Part shown: positions 12,085-25,296 of the stretch, piece after piece | How positions within the stretch are numbered: position 1 is the first letter of the stretch | Layout of the letters: each line of letters begins with the position of its first letter | From: Heterobilharzia americana | Lineage: Eukaryota; Platyhelminthes; Trematoda; Strigeidida; Schistosomatidae | Direction of reading: 5' to 3' | Assembly: GCA_944470555.2 (NCBI GenBank) | Contig: OX104127.1 | Coordinates: 144,313,787-144,377,786, forward strand | DNA: 64,000 bases | The notes under the pieces: generated by a model | What the model saw: only the letters and a program-made list of their open reading frames with translations | Database searches by the model: none | Told to the model about the DNA's origin: nothing | Translations under genes and position numbers: made by a program

Positions 12085-12165
12085 ATTATCACCACTATTA
12101 TTATTGCTTCAACTCCCCATTATCTGAGTTAAATCTTCCTCACGAATTATATATATATATATATA
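12085..12165 (+). repeat. Left flank of the LINE: repeat ending in (AT)n
   Basis: Matches 16163-16230 (TCAAATCTTCCTCACGAATT followed by ATs, allowing one mismatch). The corresponding right flank is at 13019-13095. Confidence 0.7.
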
Positions 12166-13018
12166 CCGCGGAAAAGAACCTAGAAAATTTGAATTTCGTC
12201 GATGACTTATGTCTAATGTCACAAAAACTCGAAGATCTACAGGAGAAAACTAGCAAGTTGACAGAGGAGGCAGCGAAGATGGGACTTGAAGTGAATGTAG
12301 AGAAGACAGAGGTGATGAAGATATCCAACCAACACCACCACCAACAACAAGCCCCAGTCACCATCAACGGGAGAAACCTAAAGGAAGCAGCCTCTTTCAC
12401 CTATCTAGGCAGCACTGTTTCAACTACAGGCGGTACAGGTACAGACGAGGACATCAAAGCAGTCAGGATCCGAAAAGCAAAACAGACTTTCATTAACCTG
12501 AAACCAATGTGGAGATCTATTGCACTCAGCATGTGGAACAAGATCCGGATTTACAACACCAATGTCAAGTCAATGCTTCTATATGGTTCAGAGACTTGGC
12601 GCGTTACGAAAGGCATTTACAACAAACTACAGATATTCATCAACGAGTGCCTACACTAGCTCTTTACTGAGGCTCAGATGACCAGAAAGAATAATCAACA
12701 AGGAACTCTGGCAAGGTAACGAACCAACGAAGCAAGAACCCATCGCTGAACAAATATGCACTGGAAAGAAGTGTAGATGGATTGGGAATACACTGAGAAA
12801 GCCGACTGGGGACATCACACACCAGGCAAGTTGCTGGAGTGGAACTCAGGTGAGAAACGACGAGTTGGACATCCAAGGTGAGAGTGACATGGAGGAGATG
12901 GTGTGAGGAAGAAATGAGAGCTACTGGGCTGTCGTGGAGCCAGATTCAAAAGATTGCAGAGTGGAGACGTGCTAGTGAAGCCCTATGTTCCATTAAGAAC
13001 CCAAAGGCCGAACAATAA
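12166..13018 (+). mobile_element. RTE/SR2-like LINE, 5'-truncated copy
   Basis: 3' half of a non-LTR retrotransposon. It opens with AEKNLENLNFVDDLCLMSQ, the RT palm, where the usual FADD is FVDD. It continues with LEVNVEKTEVMKI, INGRNLKEAASFTYLGSTVS, GGTGTDEDIKAVRIRKAK and SMLLYGSETWRVTK to a TAG at 12657-12659. The downstream part (WIGNTLRKP-like, RRVGHPR) is frameshifted. The 3' end is an AATAATAATA tail that merges into an (AT)n tract. It is inserted in an (AT)n stretch whose uninterrupted paralogue lies at 16163-16322. Confidence 0.85.
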
Positions 13019-13099
13019 TAATATATATATATATGTATAAATGTACAGCTTGAGAATAAATTCGTTGAAAAGAGTCCTCTTCGCTGAATGTCTTGTTTT

Positions 13100-15480
13100 T
13101 GAAGCTAGTAAGCATCATTTCATTTTAAAAAGCACGTTTTTCCGGGTGTTGATTTCATAAAGCAGATATTTGCTAAGCAGGACTTCTTGCTTAATATTAA
13201 CACGGTTTACAGTTAGTTAGAAACTCGCTGGCATGTAGATCTTAGTCGTGGATTACAGTTACATGTTATAGGGAATTTGATCAATCTTACTACTACTTGT
13301 TAACAGTATGGGATATAAGTTTCATGCAGTTCTAATCCATTCACTTTAGCTATTAAGCCTAACGTAAGGAAAAATTCGTTTTATTAATTACTCACTATTT
13401 TAAGACTTATTGCATCAAAAGTTATGTTTTCTCTTTAAAAGACCAATCATTTATGTAAAAGTTAGCAGTAAATGATTCTCTGTAGTGAAATACTATCAGA
13501 AAATATAATTTACTGAACCAAGAGATACAATCTTTTCAAAGGATTTTGGATCAGGATGCAATCAGAAAGTTATCTTGGACAAAGGATCTTTGGCCAAGGT
13601 CTTCATTAAGTTGTAATACATCTTTCTAATAAGAAAAGTACAAAAATACAAGGTCTCCTAATAGCTTTATATTGCTCTTTTGATCAAATATCGTATTTTT
13701 CCAAGAGACGTGTAAATAATGACCATCCGAAATCAGGTTTACATGAGAAAGCTGAGAAGATCATCCATCATTTTAGGCATATTTAGTACCAAGCAGTTAA
13801 AATTCGAAATTAAAAATGGAATGCGATCGATTTTTTTTACATTTTTAGTTATGCTCAGTATGATAATCATTCAGTTATATACATTTCAAAACGCATCTCA
13901 GTTGAACATACTAATCACTTTTCAGTAATACAACCTTGATATTGGTAGAAAGAGAGAGAATCGAAATCGGTTCTGTGGAGTTTACAAACTTTATTATATT
14001 TTTCATGGTCGAAATTTGTTAGTAGTCATGCTCATTGTTTGATACCTTATTCATCAACAAATCGACAAGAAACAACAAAAAGAAAATTTATAATTCCAAA
14101 AGAAACAGTTGTGCAATATCATGATTACATTTATTAATTGTATGGAATAAACTTCTACAAATTCACACATTCAAATATATCGACACATACATACAAGAAG
14201 AGATAGAAGAGACAATATTCAAACGATGAACTAACAACAATAAGGAATATTTATCGTTAACTGCTTAGTAAAGATAGATATATCCATGCATTCTTATTCT
14301 GAATGTATTCAACATATTTACTAGGGAAAAAATGCATCATCAAAATAAGTAAGTATAAAAAAAAGTGAAGCTGAAAAGTTGATAATTTATCAACGATTCA
14401 TGAGAGATGTTTCTGAGATTAACAACGAGGTAAAAACAAACTCACACAAGACTATGTGAACATAAATCAGCTTATCCAAGTAGCCAATCTTAATCGGTAA
14501 TAAATCCAAATATACATCTAATAAAATTTTTTTTGTTTTTAATTGATCGAGAGATAAGAAATCAAAGAACTTGAGAACAAAACTTATTCCATTGATATTA
14601 TTTAGAAGTATAATCTATGCTTTAAAATTCTTTTTAATTTACTTTATACTCAGTAAAATATAAATACAGTAGTGAGTAGTCATCAGTGAATACGGTTTAT
14701 GTGTTCTTTAAACATTTTTTCTCATATATATGCATAAATGTGTAAATGAACAAGTATGATTCAATGTTCAATGTTCAGTGTTCAGTGTTCACTCAAACAC
14801 ATGCAATGTGCTTTTTTTAAATTTTAAATTATTATATCTGAAGAAATAGTCATGAATTTATCCCTTTAATTAAAACAGCCAGTCGGTTGAAACGGACAGT
14901 TTTGTTTTAAATAAATAGAATATATCCTCCTAATCAATGTATACAACTGAAATATTTTAGAAATAATGAATCACTGAAAACAATACTATTGAACAGCAAG
15001 CAATAAGAAAACTAGACTAAAATATATTCAGTGAATAGTTTTATAAATGTTTTATTGATGTGTAAATTGCATTTTTCTTTTTCATTCTTTAAAAAGGTGT
15101 ATCAAAATGTTCTCATCTTGAGCTGATTTATTTCAATAGTTTTTTTTTCTTTTTCATTTTACAAAATGAATTTGATTTTCATTATGTGTAGAGAGTTTGT
15201 GAGCAGTTGTGAATTAACCACTGTTGAAAATTGAAAACTGAATAAAATTTGTTTTAAATCATCTGAAAACAAAAGAACACATTTTTAAATTATGTATTAT
15301 TATTTTTTTGGTGAAATATTCAATTTACCTAAAATTAACACTGGAGATCAAGTAGTTTATAACTATACATTTCATGTAAAAGTTACTTATCTAAAATGTT
15401 TCTCTGTTACTGAGAAAATGTACATCTTTAGGTCACTTCTAGTGTCAAGGTTATCTAACTATGCAAAATAAATTGCCATA
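13100..15480. other. No gene recognised
   Basis: Strongly AT-rich, with poly-A/T runs and the heptamer array at 14760. It could contain untranslated sequence, but nothing proves it. Confidence 0.45.
14760..14792 (+). repeat. Heptamer tandem repeat
   Basis: Two TTCAATG units followed by two TTCAGTG units and a partial fifth. Confidence 0.85.
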
Positions 15481-15484
15481 TCCA

Positions 15485-15678
15485 TCTTGTTGACTAGTAG
15501 CGGAAACCAGGATGCATGTTTCGACTTATTTTACTCTCCTGAGCTGGATAAAATTTAGTGATTGATGTTGTTCCCAGTTGGACTCGAACCCTGTACTCAT
15601 CTCTTCAAATACCATAATATTAACCACTAGGTCATTAGGGTACGAAAGTCGCTTTGTATGCAATGGGTATCAGCTGTT
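15485..15678 (-). repeat. Family A SINE
   Basis: tRNA-like head with GGTTCGAGTCC on minus and terminal block with hammerhead remnant (CGAAAC). The CUGANGA box is mutated (CTCAGGAG). Confidence 0.7.
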
Positions 15679-15699
15679 TTTCATGCTTGTACTAAGTAT

Positions 15700-15890
15700 C
15701 TTTTAATACCATTCTGGTTAGATCCTTGTTCCTTTCTTTCTTCCCGTACTTTAGATTTCTTTTGACTGTATCCTCTTATCTTCATCCTTCACCTCACGAC
15801 CTTTCTACTTGATGTACAGTACTGAGCTGTGGCGACTCGAACTGTTACGCAGTAATGCCTGGTCCTATGTTGATATTGATGAAGATGACG
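15700..15890 (+). repeat. Unclassified repeat G, 3' part
   Basis: Matches 28560-28720: ACTTGATGTAC, GAGCTGTGGC, CGTTACGCAGTAATG and GTCCTATGTTGAT in the same order and spacing. Confidence 0.7.
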
Positions 15891-16002
15891 AACTGAATCT
15901 TAAAATTGTAAGGAATAGTGTTCAGTAGAGAAAACACATTTTTCAACATATATCTTTATGCGTAAGGAATATAATTCTTACTAATTGGTGTTTCAAAAAC
16001 AG

Positions 16003-16212
16003 GGTATTCACAGAAGAGGACTCTTTCCAACGAATTTATTCTCAAGCTGTACATATATATATATATGCACTTTATAAACGATTTGAAAATCTTACGCAAC
16101 CCCTTTTTGTTATCATTCGGCCTTTACGTCATCAACTAGCAACATTATTATTACTACAACCACTATTATTATTGTTTCGACTCCCTATTATTTAAGTCAA
16201 ATCTTCCTCACG

Positions 16213-16260
<48 letters not shown>

Positions 16261-16325
16261 GAATGTAAAGCCTGAGGATACATTCGTTGAAAAGAGCCCT
16301 CTTCTGTGAATATCTTGTTTTTGGT
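16003..16325. repeat. (AT)n-centred repeat with inverted partner; empty-site paralogue
   Basis: 16163-16325 is an uninterrupted version of the sequences flanking the LINE at 12166-13018, with an (AT)n tract at 16216-16258 in place of the LINE. 16003-16060 is a reverse-complement copy of the right flank (GAGGACTCTTTCCAACGAAT), also next to (AT)n. Confidence 0.7.
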
Positions 16326-16852
16326 GTCACAATAGGAATTAATTGGTGTTTGTTAAGGAAACTATTCGATTGGGTTACAAAATCAAAAATACAAACTGAC
16401 TGAAACTGATGACAAATTTTATCTGTTTTAGAAGAAGTTACTAGCGTAAAAAACGACAACATTTGAAGTAACCAATACTGGATTTCAGTTTTAATGCGAA
16501 CACTGTCATCAATTGTAGAGAAATCTAATGAACGAGTTTGAAATGTGAATTATTGGTACAAGTACTACCCGAAACCGGAATATTATCAAAAGTATAATCT
16601 TTGATTTTATAAATGCAAAAAGTATATCACCCTTCTTGGGAAATTTTATACATTTGATCGTTAAGTGAATTTAAAGCTGCTTCCAAATAAGTGGTTAAGC
16701 TGAATCAATTTAACTCAAACTTATTAAATACGTTTTCCTTGTTGAGTATCTGATTTAAGGGTTATATAAACTTCCAAGGTAACTGAAGTGCTTGCAATAC
16801 TCTCTTCAGGATGTATTGTAACGTTGATTGTTCAAGTACATTTCATTTTCAA

Positions 16853-16985
16853 GTTGATAATCATCATGGACTGATATCAGTTGGGGAGGCATTGAAAACT
16901 TGGGATCACTGGATACTTGTTTCGTCCTAGTATAGGACTCCTCAGCAGTTTATAACTATAACCTCACCAACGATCGATATTAAGA
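16853..16985 (-). repeat. Family B copy
   Basis: 3' end TGATATCAGTCCATGATGAT and hammerhead region CTGAGGAGTCCTATACTAGG then ACGAAACAAG. Core boxes CUGAGGA and GAAAC are kept. Stem III and stem I are altered and the head is lost. Confidence 0.7.
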
Positions 16986-16989
16986 TGAA

Positions 16990-19900
16990 ATGGATTAGAA
17001 TAATACTTTGAATACCTTAGTTTAGCAGTCAGATTTTCAAAAAAACTGGTCTGGGAGTAAGTTTGCTAATTAGACTGTTATAGAATGGTCTGTTACAGAC
17101 CGTATCTGCCTAGAGAGCATTCTTATTTATGCATTTGTCTATGGTCATCATATATTTAACAAATTTAATACAGATCACTTACAACATGTGAAACCACAAG
17201 ATCAGATAGGCATCACATCGTACATCGTGCTCACCTCATGACAGGCAAACAGTCGAATCTCTTTATAAAATTAAGATATCAAATCTGATCATATGAATAC
17301 GACAGATCGTTTGACGATCATATTGACTTGAATTTTAATCAAAGCAGTCACTACGACAGACTTTAGAAAAAATCATTTTTATGGTGAAGAGGTGCAACAT
17401 GTCAGTGATATTAGTTTAGTAAGTATGACCCATATTTAGTAATAAGGATGATGTCAGAGATGTGAACAGACGAATCGCATAATAGTAACCAATGGCGAAT
17501 GGGACAAAATAGGAGACAAATACTGATTGTCAGGTTTCATTAGCAAGATAGAGATAGTCATTGTAATGAACGCTCACTTCACTTATTTGAGGCTAAATTC
17601 TTATTTAAACCAACATAACATGGCCTTCAAACATGTGTTTGCTTTTTCTTCAGTCCACTTTGAGAATGAAATAATTAAGTGCAACCTACACATTGTTTTT
17701 TGGAAAATGAAGTGTTCAAACCATCAAGCATGGTTGTTATGAAAACAGTAAAAACATTATTGTTGGCAGCTTTAAGATTACACTAAACATACTACTGATA
17801 GCTATGATTAGTTGAAAAATTTTTTGCAAAAACACTGTCAATTGCTTCAGCCTGTAAACATTTCTTAACTTAGGCGGTTTTCTTTTAAAATGAATGGTTC
17901 AACTGAACATGATATGTAAAGCACTTCAAGCCTGCACTTCCATCGGTTCACACGTTAATGACCATTAAATGATGTTTAACATTATGGACAAATCTTTATC
18001 CTTGCTTATGACCATTACTAAAGTATTTCAACCTTAAGCATCAGCTACATGACCCTTGTTGAAGTGATTTCGAGAGTGATATTTGTATTGAATAACTCAT
18101 TATTTCGGTGACTACTTCTTGAAATCAGTCAGTTTCTCTTGATGTTGTTTATTTTGTCCAGTTGAGTTAGAACAATGGTTTAGTGTGTATTTCCTCAGAA
18201 GGGAGTTGTTGTGCACTGCTTATGTTATTACTAGCTGCCAAATAGGTTGATTTGTACCTTGTAGTAACGTTGTATAACATGATAATCTCATCACAAACTT
18301 AATCTCTAGGCTCTCCGTCTTCCTTATGTGGTTGCTTCATTCTGGTACTGCGAATGAATAAAGCACTTTAGATTTATCCTTAAAACAAGTTTTATATTTT
18401 CTAACTTTAACTGTATAAAGGGCACCTTTTGTCCACTCACGCCTTGAAATGTCACCTTCGGTTCTCTAGTGAAAGTAAGTTAATGCAGAAGTTAGGAAAA
18501 AAGTTTTCTATGCAATGCGTAACGATTGTGGAATTCTTTTTATCACTAAGTTTCATCATTCAGACAACTAATGAGTCTTAGAAGGCGTTGGATCGATCTC
18601 ATGAAGTAGTGTTTAGATTTTGTAGTGAAGCCTACAAAATACATGTCATATTCAGTTCAGAAACTTTAATTTTTCACTAAGGATGTGGTACAGTTCAGCC
18701 ACTCTATTATAATGCAATGGGTTATATTTTCCAACTCCAGTCAGTTCTCAATAACTGGTAATTATCATCATAAGAGTCAGAGGATATCCATGCGTACAAG
18801 TCATGATCAGCTAGTAAATCTTCAAGATGTTTGACACAAAAACCTTGGATTAAGTTGCAGGAAAAACTATCACTTGGTTGGGTATATCAAAACAATGCTT
18901 CCTCAGTATGGTTTACGAATTTCATAAGATATTCAATGCAACAAAGGATAATTCAAGAAACCCTTTGAGAATTTCCGCAAAATGTATTATAGTAAACACT
19001 AGCATTGACTTTCTAATTGCTTACAATAGCACATAAGACTATTGAACAATGAATCAAGTGAAGAAGTTACTACAACTTCTAAAACCATAGGTCAAGATAA
19101 GCTGGAAAATAGATGAACTTTTTAAAGTATGCTGGAATTAGGAAGACTGGTTCCAAATTCAAGTAGTAATTTATGAATAAAGAAGAAGTTAATCAGTGAA
19201 GAGGTAAGGAAATATGAAAATCATAAAGATAATACCGAAATAAAGGATCCGTGTTGACTGTAAAATTGAAACCAGCCTGAATTAAACACAGCTATGCATA
19301 ACAAACATTGCCTTTTTAAGGAATATAATATTATGAACATAATGGTTAGTGGATTAATTTGGAGGTCTTAACTTTTGATTCAGGATAACACTAGTTTCAC
19401 CATCAATGAAACTATCTTATGCTCAGAACTATAAAAAAACTTCAGTTTTTGGTTTCGTCAACTAACAGGAGGGATTACAATAGTGATATATAGGAATGCT
19501 ACGCCATATAACATAACTAACGTTATTAGCTCTCTCACCTTCTTGTTCTGTTATATTCTTCAAAAATGTTTTATCTAGTAAGTATGAAATTAACTTTAGT
19601 ATGTCCTTGACAATCTTGTAGCTACTGACAAGCAATAAGAAGCAATGAAAGGAATTGTAGGCTATTCAAATAATGATTCTTATGGTCTAACTTTCTGATC
19701 TGATGAGAATCTTGGTCGATTGCAGAACATAAGTTTTGGTATCCTGCTTCTTGTTAACTTTTAATCATTAGGGCTAACAAACAATTAGGCTTTTTTGTTA
19801 TGTGAATAATTTAAAATGTCTATACAGCATTTAAGGCTGGGAAATTGAGTGGGCAGACGAAATTATCACTTTGAGAAAGTCCTCAGGACTTTTACACTGA
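16990..19900. other. No gene or recognised repeat
   Basis: About 2.9 kb without a motif-bearing ORF or a repeat matching the other families. Confidence 0.5.
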
Positions 19901-19904
19901 TTAT

Positions 19905-20210
19905 TGATGGATAGTGGCAAGCAGTGGAGTCCAGAACGCGCGTTTCATTCTGTTTGGGACTCGTCAGTTGGATGCACCTGCTTTCTAGTGAGCGATGTTA
20001 TTCCCACTAACATCTAGGACCGATCACTTCAAACGCCAGAGCGTTATCCTCCAGGCCACTGAGTCATTATAACCGTTTCTTGTGCAACAGGTATAGTTTT
20101 CATGTTATTACTCAAATTATCGTGTCGTTGATTGGATCAAATTGATCGAAGCCCATATTCCAATACAGACCGATCAGTTTGGTTCAATCAACGAGGGAAT
20201 AATACAGGTT
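19905..20210 (-). repeat. Family A SINE, near full length, with fold-back tail
   Basis: Full tRNA-like head and hammerhead (CUGACGA, GAAACGCGCGUU then CUGGA). The tail at 20125-20160 is followed by an inverted copy of itself at 20168-20205 (GTTGATTGGATCAAATTGAT versus its complement). Confidence 0.75.
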
Positions 20211-21242
20211 ACACCATTTTACACTGATTATTAGCATTATGTCAAGAAATTTATGGCAACTAGGTTTATTTGTGAATTTCATGTTACCTGAAAAATCAAT
20301 AAATGTGTATATATACAATAGAGAAATGAATAAAATGAATATTTTAATTATTTTCTGCCACGCCCAGATTCAGAAGGAAATGAGAAAGTTCTATTTAAAA
20401 TGTATCATATAAAGCAATTCCCAAAAAAGTAGAGGCTTAGAAAAGATACGCCCCCTACTTGGTAAACATGATATTCTATAAAGCATGAAAGTGTACAATT
20501 CTAGAGTACTCATCAACCGAAAAACAAAAGGTTCGTATGGAATCCAAGCAGAATGTCTAAGTATCTATTAAAACTGCTTTTTAAAAGCTTTCATAAGAGT
20601 CATAAAGCGTTGTTGACGTAAGTACAATATGTCAAGCTAGGAAAGACGTACAATTTTAGGTGGAATAGTAGAAAGCAATGTCAGTAATTTAGAGCTATTC
20701 ATAATTTCTGGTGACATTCACTAGTAAAATTACGAATAAACAGGGAGTGAGGTGGTTTTATTCATCCATTTCTAGGCAGCCATGATAAGCTAATCTACCA
20801 TAATGTGGTCAGTGTTTATAAACAAAGGGATTGATGTTGATGAAAGCGATATGTTGGCTTTCCAATCACTATGGTTCCGGAATAAGTGAGACTTTTATGC
20901 AGATTTTTATTATCGTTTATATTGGGTGTTAAAATAACACCTAAGTGACGCCACAGATGAATGACTACTAAGGAATATAACTTACAAAACAAAGTGTTTA
21001 GAATGCATGATATTGAGGGGAAATTATAATGATCAGTTTTGGCCAAGTTCCAACTTCTTATTTGAATTTCTGTCTCTTCTTTCACTCTTCTTCTCCTTCT
21101 CGCTCTCACCCTCTGAAATAGATGACATTCTTAAACCCTGCATTAGACATAAACCTAATGACTCTTACTTGTTTATGATGGCATTCTTTGAGTCTTCTTA
21201 GAAAAACTGTCTGAGTTTTCAACCACAGTACAACCACAGCAC

Positions 21243-21425
21243 AAGAGGTGGCCATCGTAACCCACTAGCCTATTGGATAACTTCTTGGCATTTGAAACGA
21301 TGAGTACTGGGTTCGAGTCCCAGTGGGAACAACATCACACGCTAGGTTGCAGGTATATCCGGCTGACGAAACGCATGTCTTGGATTACGCTGTTAACCAT
21401 CAAACAGGTTACAACATGATGAGCG
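21243..21425 (+). repeat. Family A SINE with internal deletion
   Basis: B-box-like GGGTTCGAGTCCCAGTGGGA and CAGGTATATCCGGCTGACGA are present. The stem II segment is deleted so that CTGACGAAACGC runs together. Confidence 0.75.
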
Positions 21426-21429
21426 ATCA

Positions 21430-22480
21430 CGTAGAATCGAAACATCCACGTGGGAGGCCATCTGCTAAAAGTGGTCAAGGAGTCGGATCCAATATAGCAA
21501 GGATAACTTTTCGTTGTCCAAACTGTATATAATTTTAATAGACATATTTTTCCGTTATTACTTATTCGAAGGTGAAAGATATTATGTATTGTATATGCTG
21601 TTGTTAACTTCGGTGCCAATTTGTTTCTCTCCACTCATTGATGTATCTTGTGGCTGTATTCGAAGTACTATTAATGAGATTAGTTACTCTGACTCTTTGG
21701 ATGTGACTTGCCTGATCACTTAATTAGGGGAAAGTAGCTGCTCAGTAAGGTATACTGACTCATCGACTTATTCTATTTCGATTAAATGAGTGAGATGTAG
21801 ACAGGTCAAGTCTGCATCCGAAGTGCCCACGTTTGCAACCCAATGACCTTTAAATTGAACCTATTTCAAAATAATGCATCAGGTTACTAAATTAAATTAG
21901 GCCAAGAGAAATCCTCATTGAAACCATCAAGCCGTCTAAACTATCACCATTCTTCGGTAAATAAACACCATTATGATGTAACTGAGCCCTCGATGATATG
22001 CTATATATGTAAGGTGTCCTTAACGTCTAATGTATAAACGAAAACACCAGCTATTTGATGTTAAATCATTTTGGTATGAATATGGGATCGGTTGCTAGTC
22101 AGCGGCAAGGATTGCTCCATATTACATTAGCACTAGTAAATCAAGTGAAACATGAAGTGGAACTTGAACACTTTAACTGTAAAATGAAAGTGTAATGTAA
22201 TTATGCAACAGACTTACTTTTACTTAGATGATTCTCATCGAGGAATAAGAGTTTCGCAAATATAAGCTTTAATAATAAGTTTAACCAGGTTTTAAACTGA
22301 TATGATTGTAAACTCAAAGAGTTTTTATTCAGTATTCTTAGTACATTGGCTAAATACATACTATATACAATCACCATTAGTATAGAAAGAAAGGTTTTCA
22401 AGACGGATTAGTTTTTATACAGATATATTTTGTAAGTAAGTAACTGTGACACAAACTCTTTAAAGCCAAGGGCTTATGAA
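21430..22480. other. 3' flank of the TRIM9-like gene
   Basis: No recognised element. It may be part of a long 3' UTR. Confidence 0.4.
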
Positions 22481-22481
22481 A

Positions 22482-22492
22482 TTTATTTTATT
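22482..22492 (-). terminator. Candidate polyadenylation signals of the TRIM9-like gene
   Basis: Two overlapping AATAAA hexamers lie on the minus strand about 215 bp after the stop codon, and another overlaps the stop itself at 22704-22709. AATAAA is frequent in AT-rich DNA, so this is only a plausible 3' UTR end. A longer 3' UTR towards 14000-22000 is equally possible. Confidence 0.3.
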
Positions 22493-22704
22493 CTAATGTA
22501 GCTTTCATTACAATAATGGGTTTCAGAGGTTTCGTAAGTTACATTTCATCAGCAAAGGAACTAATCAACTTAGATTATCAACAACGTTTTCTAAGAGATA
22601 CTTATGTGTACATTTGATAAAGAATCAATGTCTTAAGTGTTTGAATTTATCAAGTATTAAAAATTTACATGTGAAACTTACTCACAATGATCATAGAAAC
22701 AGAT

Positions 22705-23102
22705 TTATTGCCTTAAACCCATACTTTGTAGTGTTGATGGTAAAGTTAACACAGTAGTTGCCATAGAAGTAGTTTCAGTTCCTGTTCCACCACCAGAACT
22801 ATCTTCATCACTTTCTTCACTTTCACTTGGAGCTTCTAAACCAGAGTGTAAAGTTAATTGGATAGCTCTTGATAAACTAACAGCTGGATAATAAATTCCA
22901 CTTGGTAAGTTAGTAAAAGCTATTGGACCATGTGGTTGATCATTTAAATAATACGATAAACTGCCTCGATTACAATCTAATCGAATACCGACTATACTTC
23001 CAGCGTGTATTCCACCATCTGTACGTTCAAAATGTTCACCATTATGCAGGAACCAACTTCTTTTATAATCAAAATAAATTGACCAACTTTTCATATCAAG
23101 AC
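22705..23102 (-). CDS. TRIM9: TRIM9-like E3 ligase, terminal exon (C-terminal half of SPRY, acidic tail, stop)
   Basis: This is the last coding exon. It completes the SPRY domain with LDMKSWSIYFDYKRSWFLHN, RTDGGIHAGSIVGIRLDCNR, LSYYLNDQPHGPIAF, YYPAVSLSRA and QLTLHSGLEAP, all typical of TRIM9/TRIM67. A tail of about 40 residues follows: an acidic Ser/Glu stretch, a Gly/Thr-rich stretch, then MGLRQ and TAA. The acceptor TACTTAG ends at 23103. The exon opens in phase 1, so ATGCTTG of the previous exon plus GT makes MLG-LDM, as in homologues. The ATG at 23094 is internal and is not a start. The acidic/GT tail is lineage-specific as far as I can tell. The stop overlaps an AATAAA hexamer. Confidence 0.93.
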
Positions 23103-23527
23103 CTAAGTATGTAGAAGATAGAAATGTTAATAAGCAAGTATAAATAGTTTTATCAATTAAATTAATATACTAGTTACTAGAATAACTATTATCTTTCAGA
23201 CTTTTGAATAAGATGTATTACAATGAATTATTTGTTTTTATTCAATAAAACAAACTACCTTTTTTTGTTCATGCTTAAAAAAATGAAAGTTAACGAGTTG
23301 GATTACGAGATACTTTGAGTTAATCAGTTTTCCTTCAAACTGGGTATGAAATATAAGGTTAGTTTATACTTTTAAAGGAAAAATAACCCATTTTATCTAA
23401 TAGAAACGGAACTACTCTTACCCCTTCACTAAAATCTGAGTAGTGTTTAGTAACATGAGATATAAAATTTACTATGCTCAGAAAAAAACTAATGTAAACT
23501 AATAGTGCATAGGAGCCAGTATGTCAA

Positions 23528-23795
23528 CAGAGACTGATCATTTCAGTCCAATCAACGACGGTGTAATACAAGCAATAATACTAAAGTTATACTCATCACA
23601 CAAGAAGTGGCTATCGTGGCTTGGTGGTGTAGTGGATAACGCTCTCGCGTTTGAAGCGATCGCTCCCTAGTCCGAGTCCCAGTGGGAACAACATCACTCA
23701 CTAGGAGACAGGTACATCCAACTGACGAGTTCCAAATAGGATGAAATGCGCATCCTGCACTACTCTGCTAATCACTGAAACCAATGTAACATTGT
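23528..23795 (+). repeat. Family A SINE, near full length
   Basis: In the TRIM9 intron and antisense to it, 430 bp from the terminal exon. Leader TCCAATCAACGACGGTGTAA, head GGTGTAGTGGATAACGC with box GTCCGAGTCCCAG, then the hammerhead core CUGACGA, GAAAUGCGCAUC. The 3' strand of stem I is mutated (CTGCAC). Confidence 0.82.
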
Positions 23796-24094
23796 GAATA
23801 TCCAGCAGTATCGAGACATCCGCATAAAAGCCAATTTGCTAACAGAGGTTAAGCAACTCGGTCTTGTATAGCGATGGAAATTACAAGTATCATTACAACA
23901 GCTAGCAGTGCTGTTCTTGGAAAACATTTGCAGCGAAATAAAGGGACATAAGTTTTCGTTATGTCAAAATTTTAATGCGTATTTCTGTCCCCTCTGTGAT
24001 CTGGCTTAAGTACTTCAAAGATTGTTCCTCTGGTATGTGATCAAATAATTTCTCAAAAACGCATTTTTATGTTCTTTGTAATAAACACTCACTT

Positions 24095-24260
24095 ACTTTT
24101 GAGTATGTATTCATCACGGACTGACATTAGTTGGGGAACTGCTGTAAACCTAGGAGGACTATACTGCTATTTCGTCCTGGAAGGGGACTCCTCAGCTGTA
24201 TACATCAGTACTCTAAGGTTTTCAACGGTTCTCCAAATGGTCTCAGTCCATGATGATTAA
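24095..24260. repeat. Family B fold-back copy
   Basis: 24104-24200 reads on minus (3' end block, CTGAGGAGTCCCC, GACGAAATAG). 24225-24258 reads the 3' end block on plus, so the two ends are inverted around a short centre. Confidence 0.65.
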
Positions 24261-25296
24261 AACCTTTAAAAATAAAATCCCATAACCCTCAGTCTAGTGT
24301 TTTAGTTTGTCTCTAAGATAAAATTGACTGGATCAAAGTTAAAAATCTTAAAATATCGCTTCATCATTCATTTTAATGAAATTTTTTTCAAGAAAACAAA
24401 GAGAATATTTAGTTGGAATTTAATAAACATATTTCATGCATTTAAACTCTTTGATAAAGTTGAACAAATCAAGAAGGAATAGATTTTCAGAATAAAATAA
24501 ATCTTAGTTCATAAATATTTCTCAGCTGTTACATACTGTCTGAAAGTATGTTAGTTATTAGGATATAAGATATTTCAAAATTAGGAAAGTAATAATCTTT
24601 AATTGTACAACGAAATCATTGATAATGCATATAACGTGTAAAAAAAAACTAACTGTACCTTGATAAGAAAAACTATAGCAAAGAAATGAACAGAGAGTTA
24701 GGTGACAAAAATGAAACAGGATCAAATCATAGTCAACAGGGGGGGGTGAGAGACTAACAATCCTCTCTTTCTGTATAGAAAGATCAGATTGAAAGAGTTT
24801 TCTAGCAATCGCTTCTGTGAAGCACAGTAATCAGGATAACCTATGCACGTTTATTATTTTAAACGCATTTGACGTTTCAACCTGATTTTTGGTGACTATG
24901 AGACGTCTGGCTATTGCAAAGGTTCGAATTGTACTCCCTTTTGAGCACAGATTCTTGGGGATATATTCAACAAACCGAATGGATACTCTTCTCTAACTCC
25001 TTCCAATGTACTGCAAGTTCATTTGAATTCATAAATACAGTTCGACATGACATGAGCAGGGTATTATCATTGGAAAATCTACCCATGAATCTGATTGGTT
25101 TCTAACCATTCTAGTTGTTCATTAGCATATTTTTTCTGTATGACAGTTTTTAGATACCTATGGTTAGAATATCTAAGGTCGAAAAAGAAAACTTTGGTCT
25201 TGTTAGAATTCTAAGTATTTTCACCTTACGTTTAGTTCATTTCAGTTTTGATAACACTGAAAAGAAAGTTTACTCCTGTGAACTATGTTACCTTCA

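Noticed and set aside
22705..23094. Stand-alone 129-residue SPRY protein starting at the ATG at 23094
   Set aside because: The ATG is inside an exon. An acceptor lies 8 bases upstream and the preceding residues continue the TRIM9 SPRY domain.
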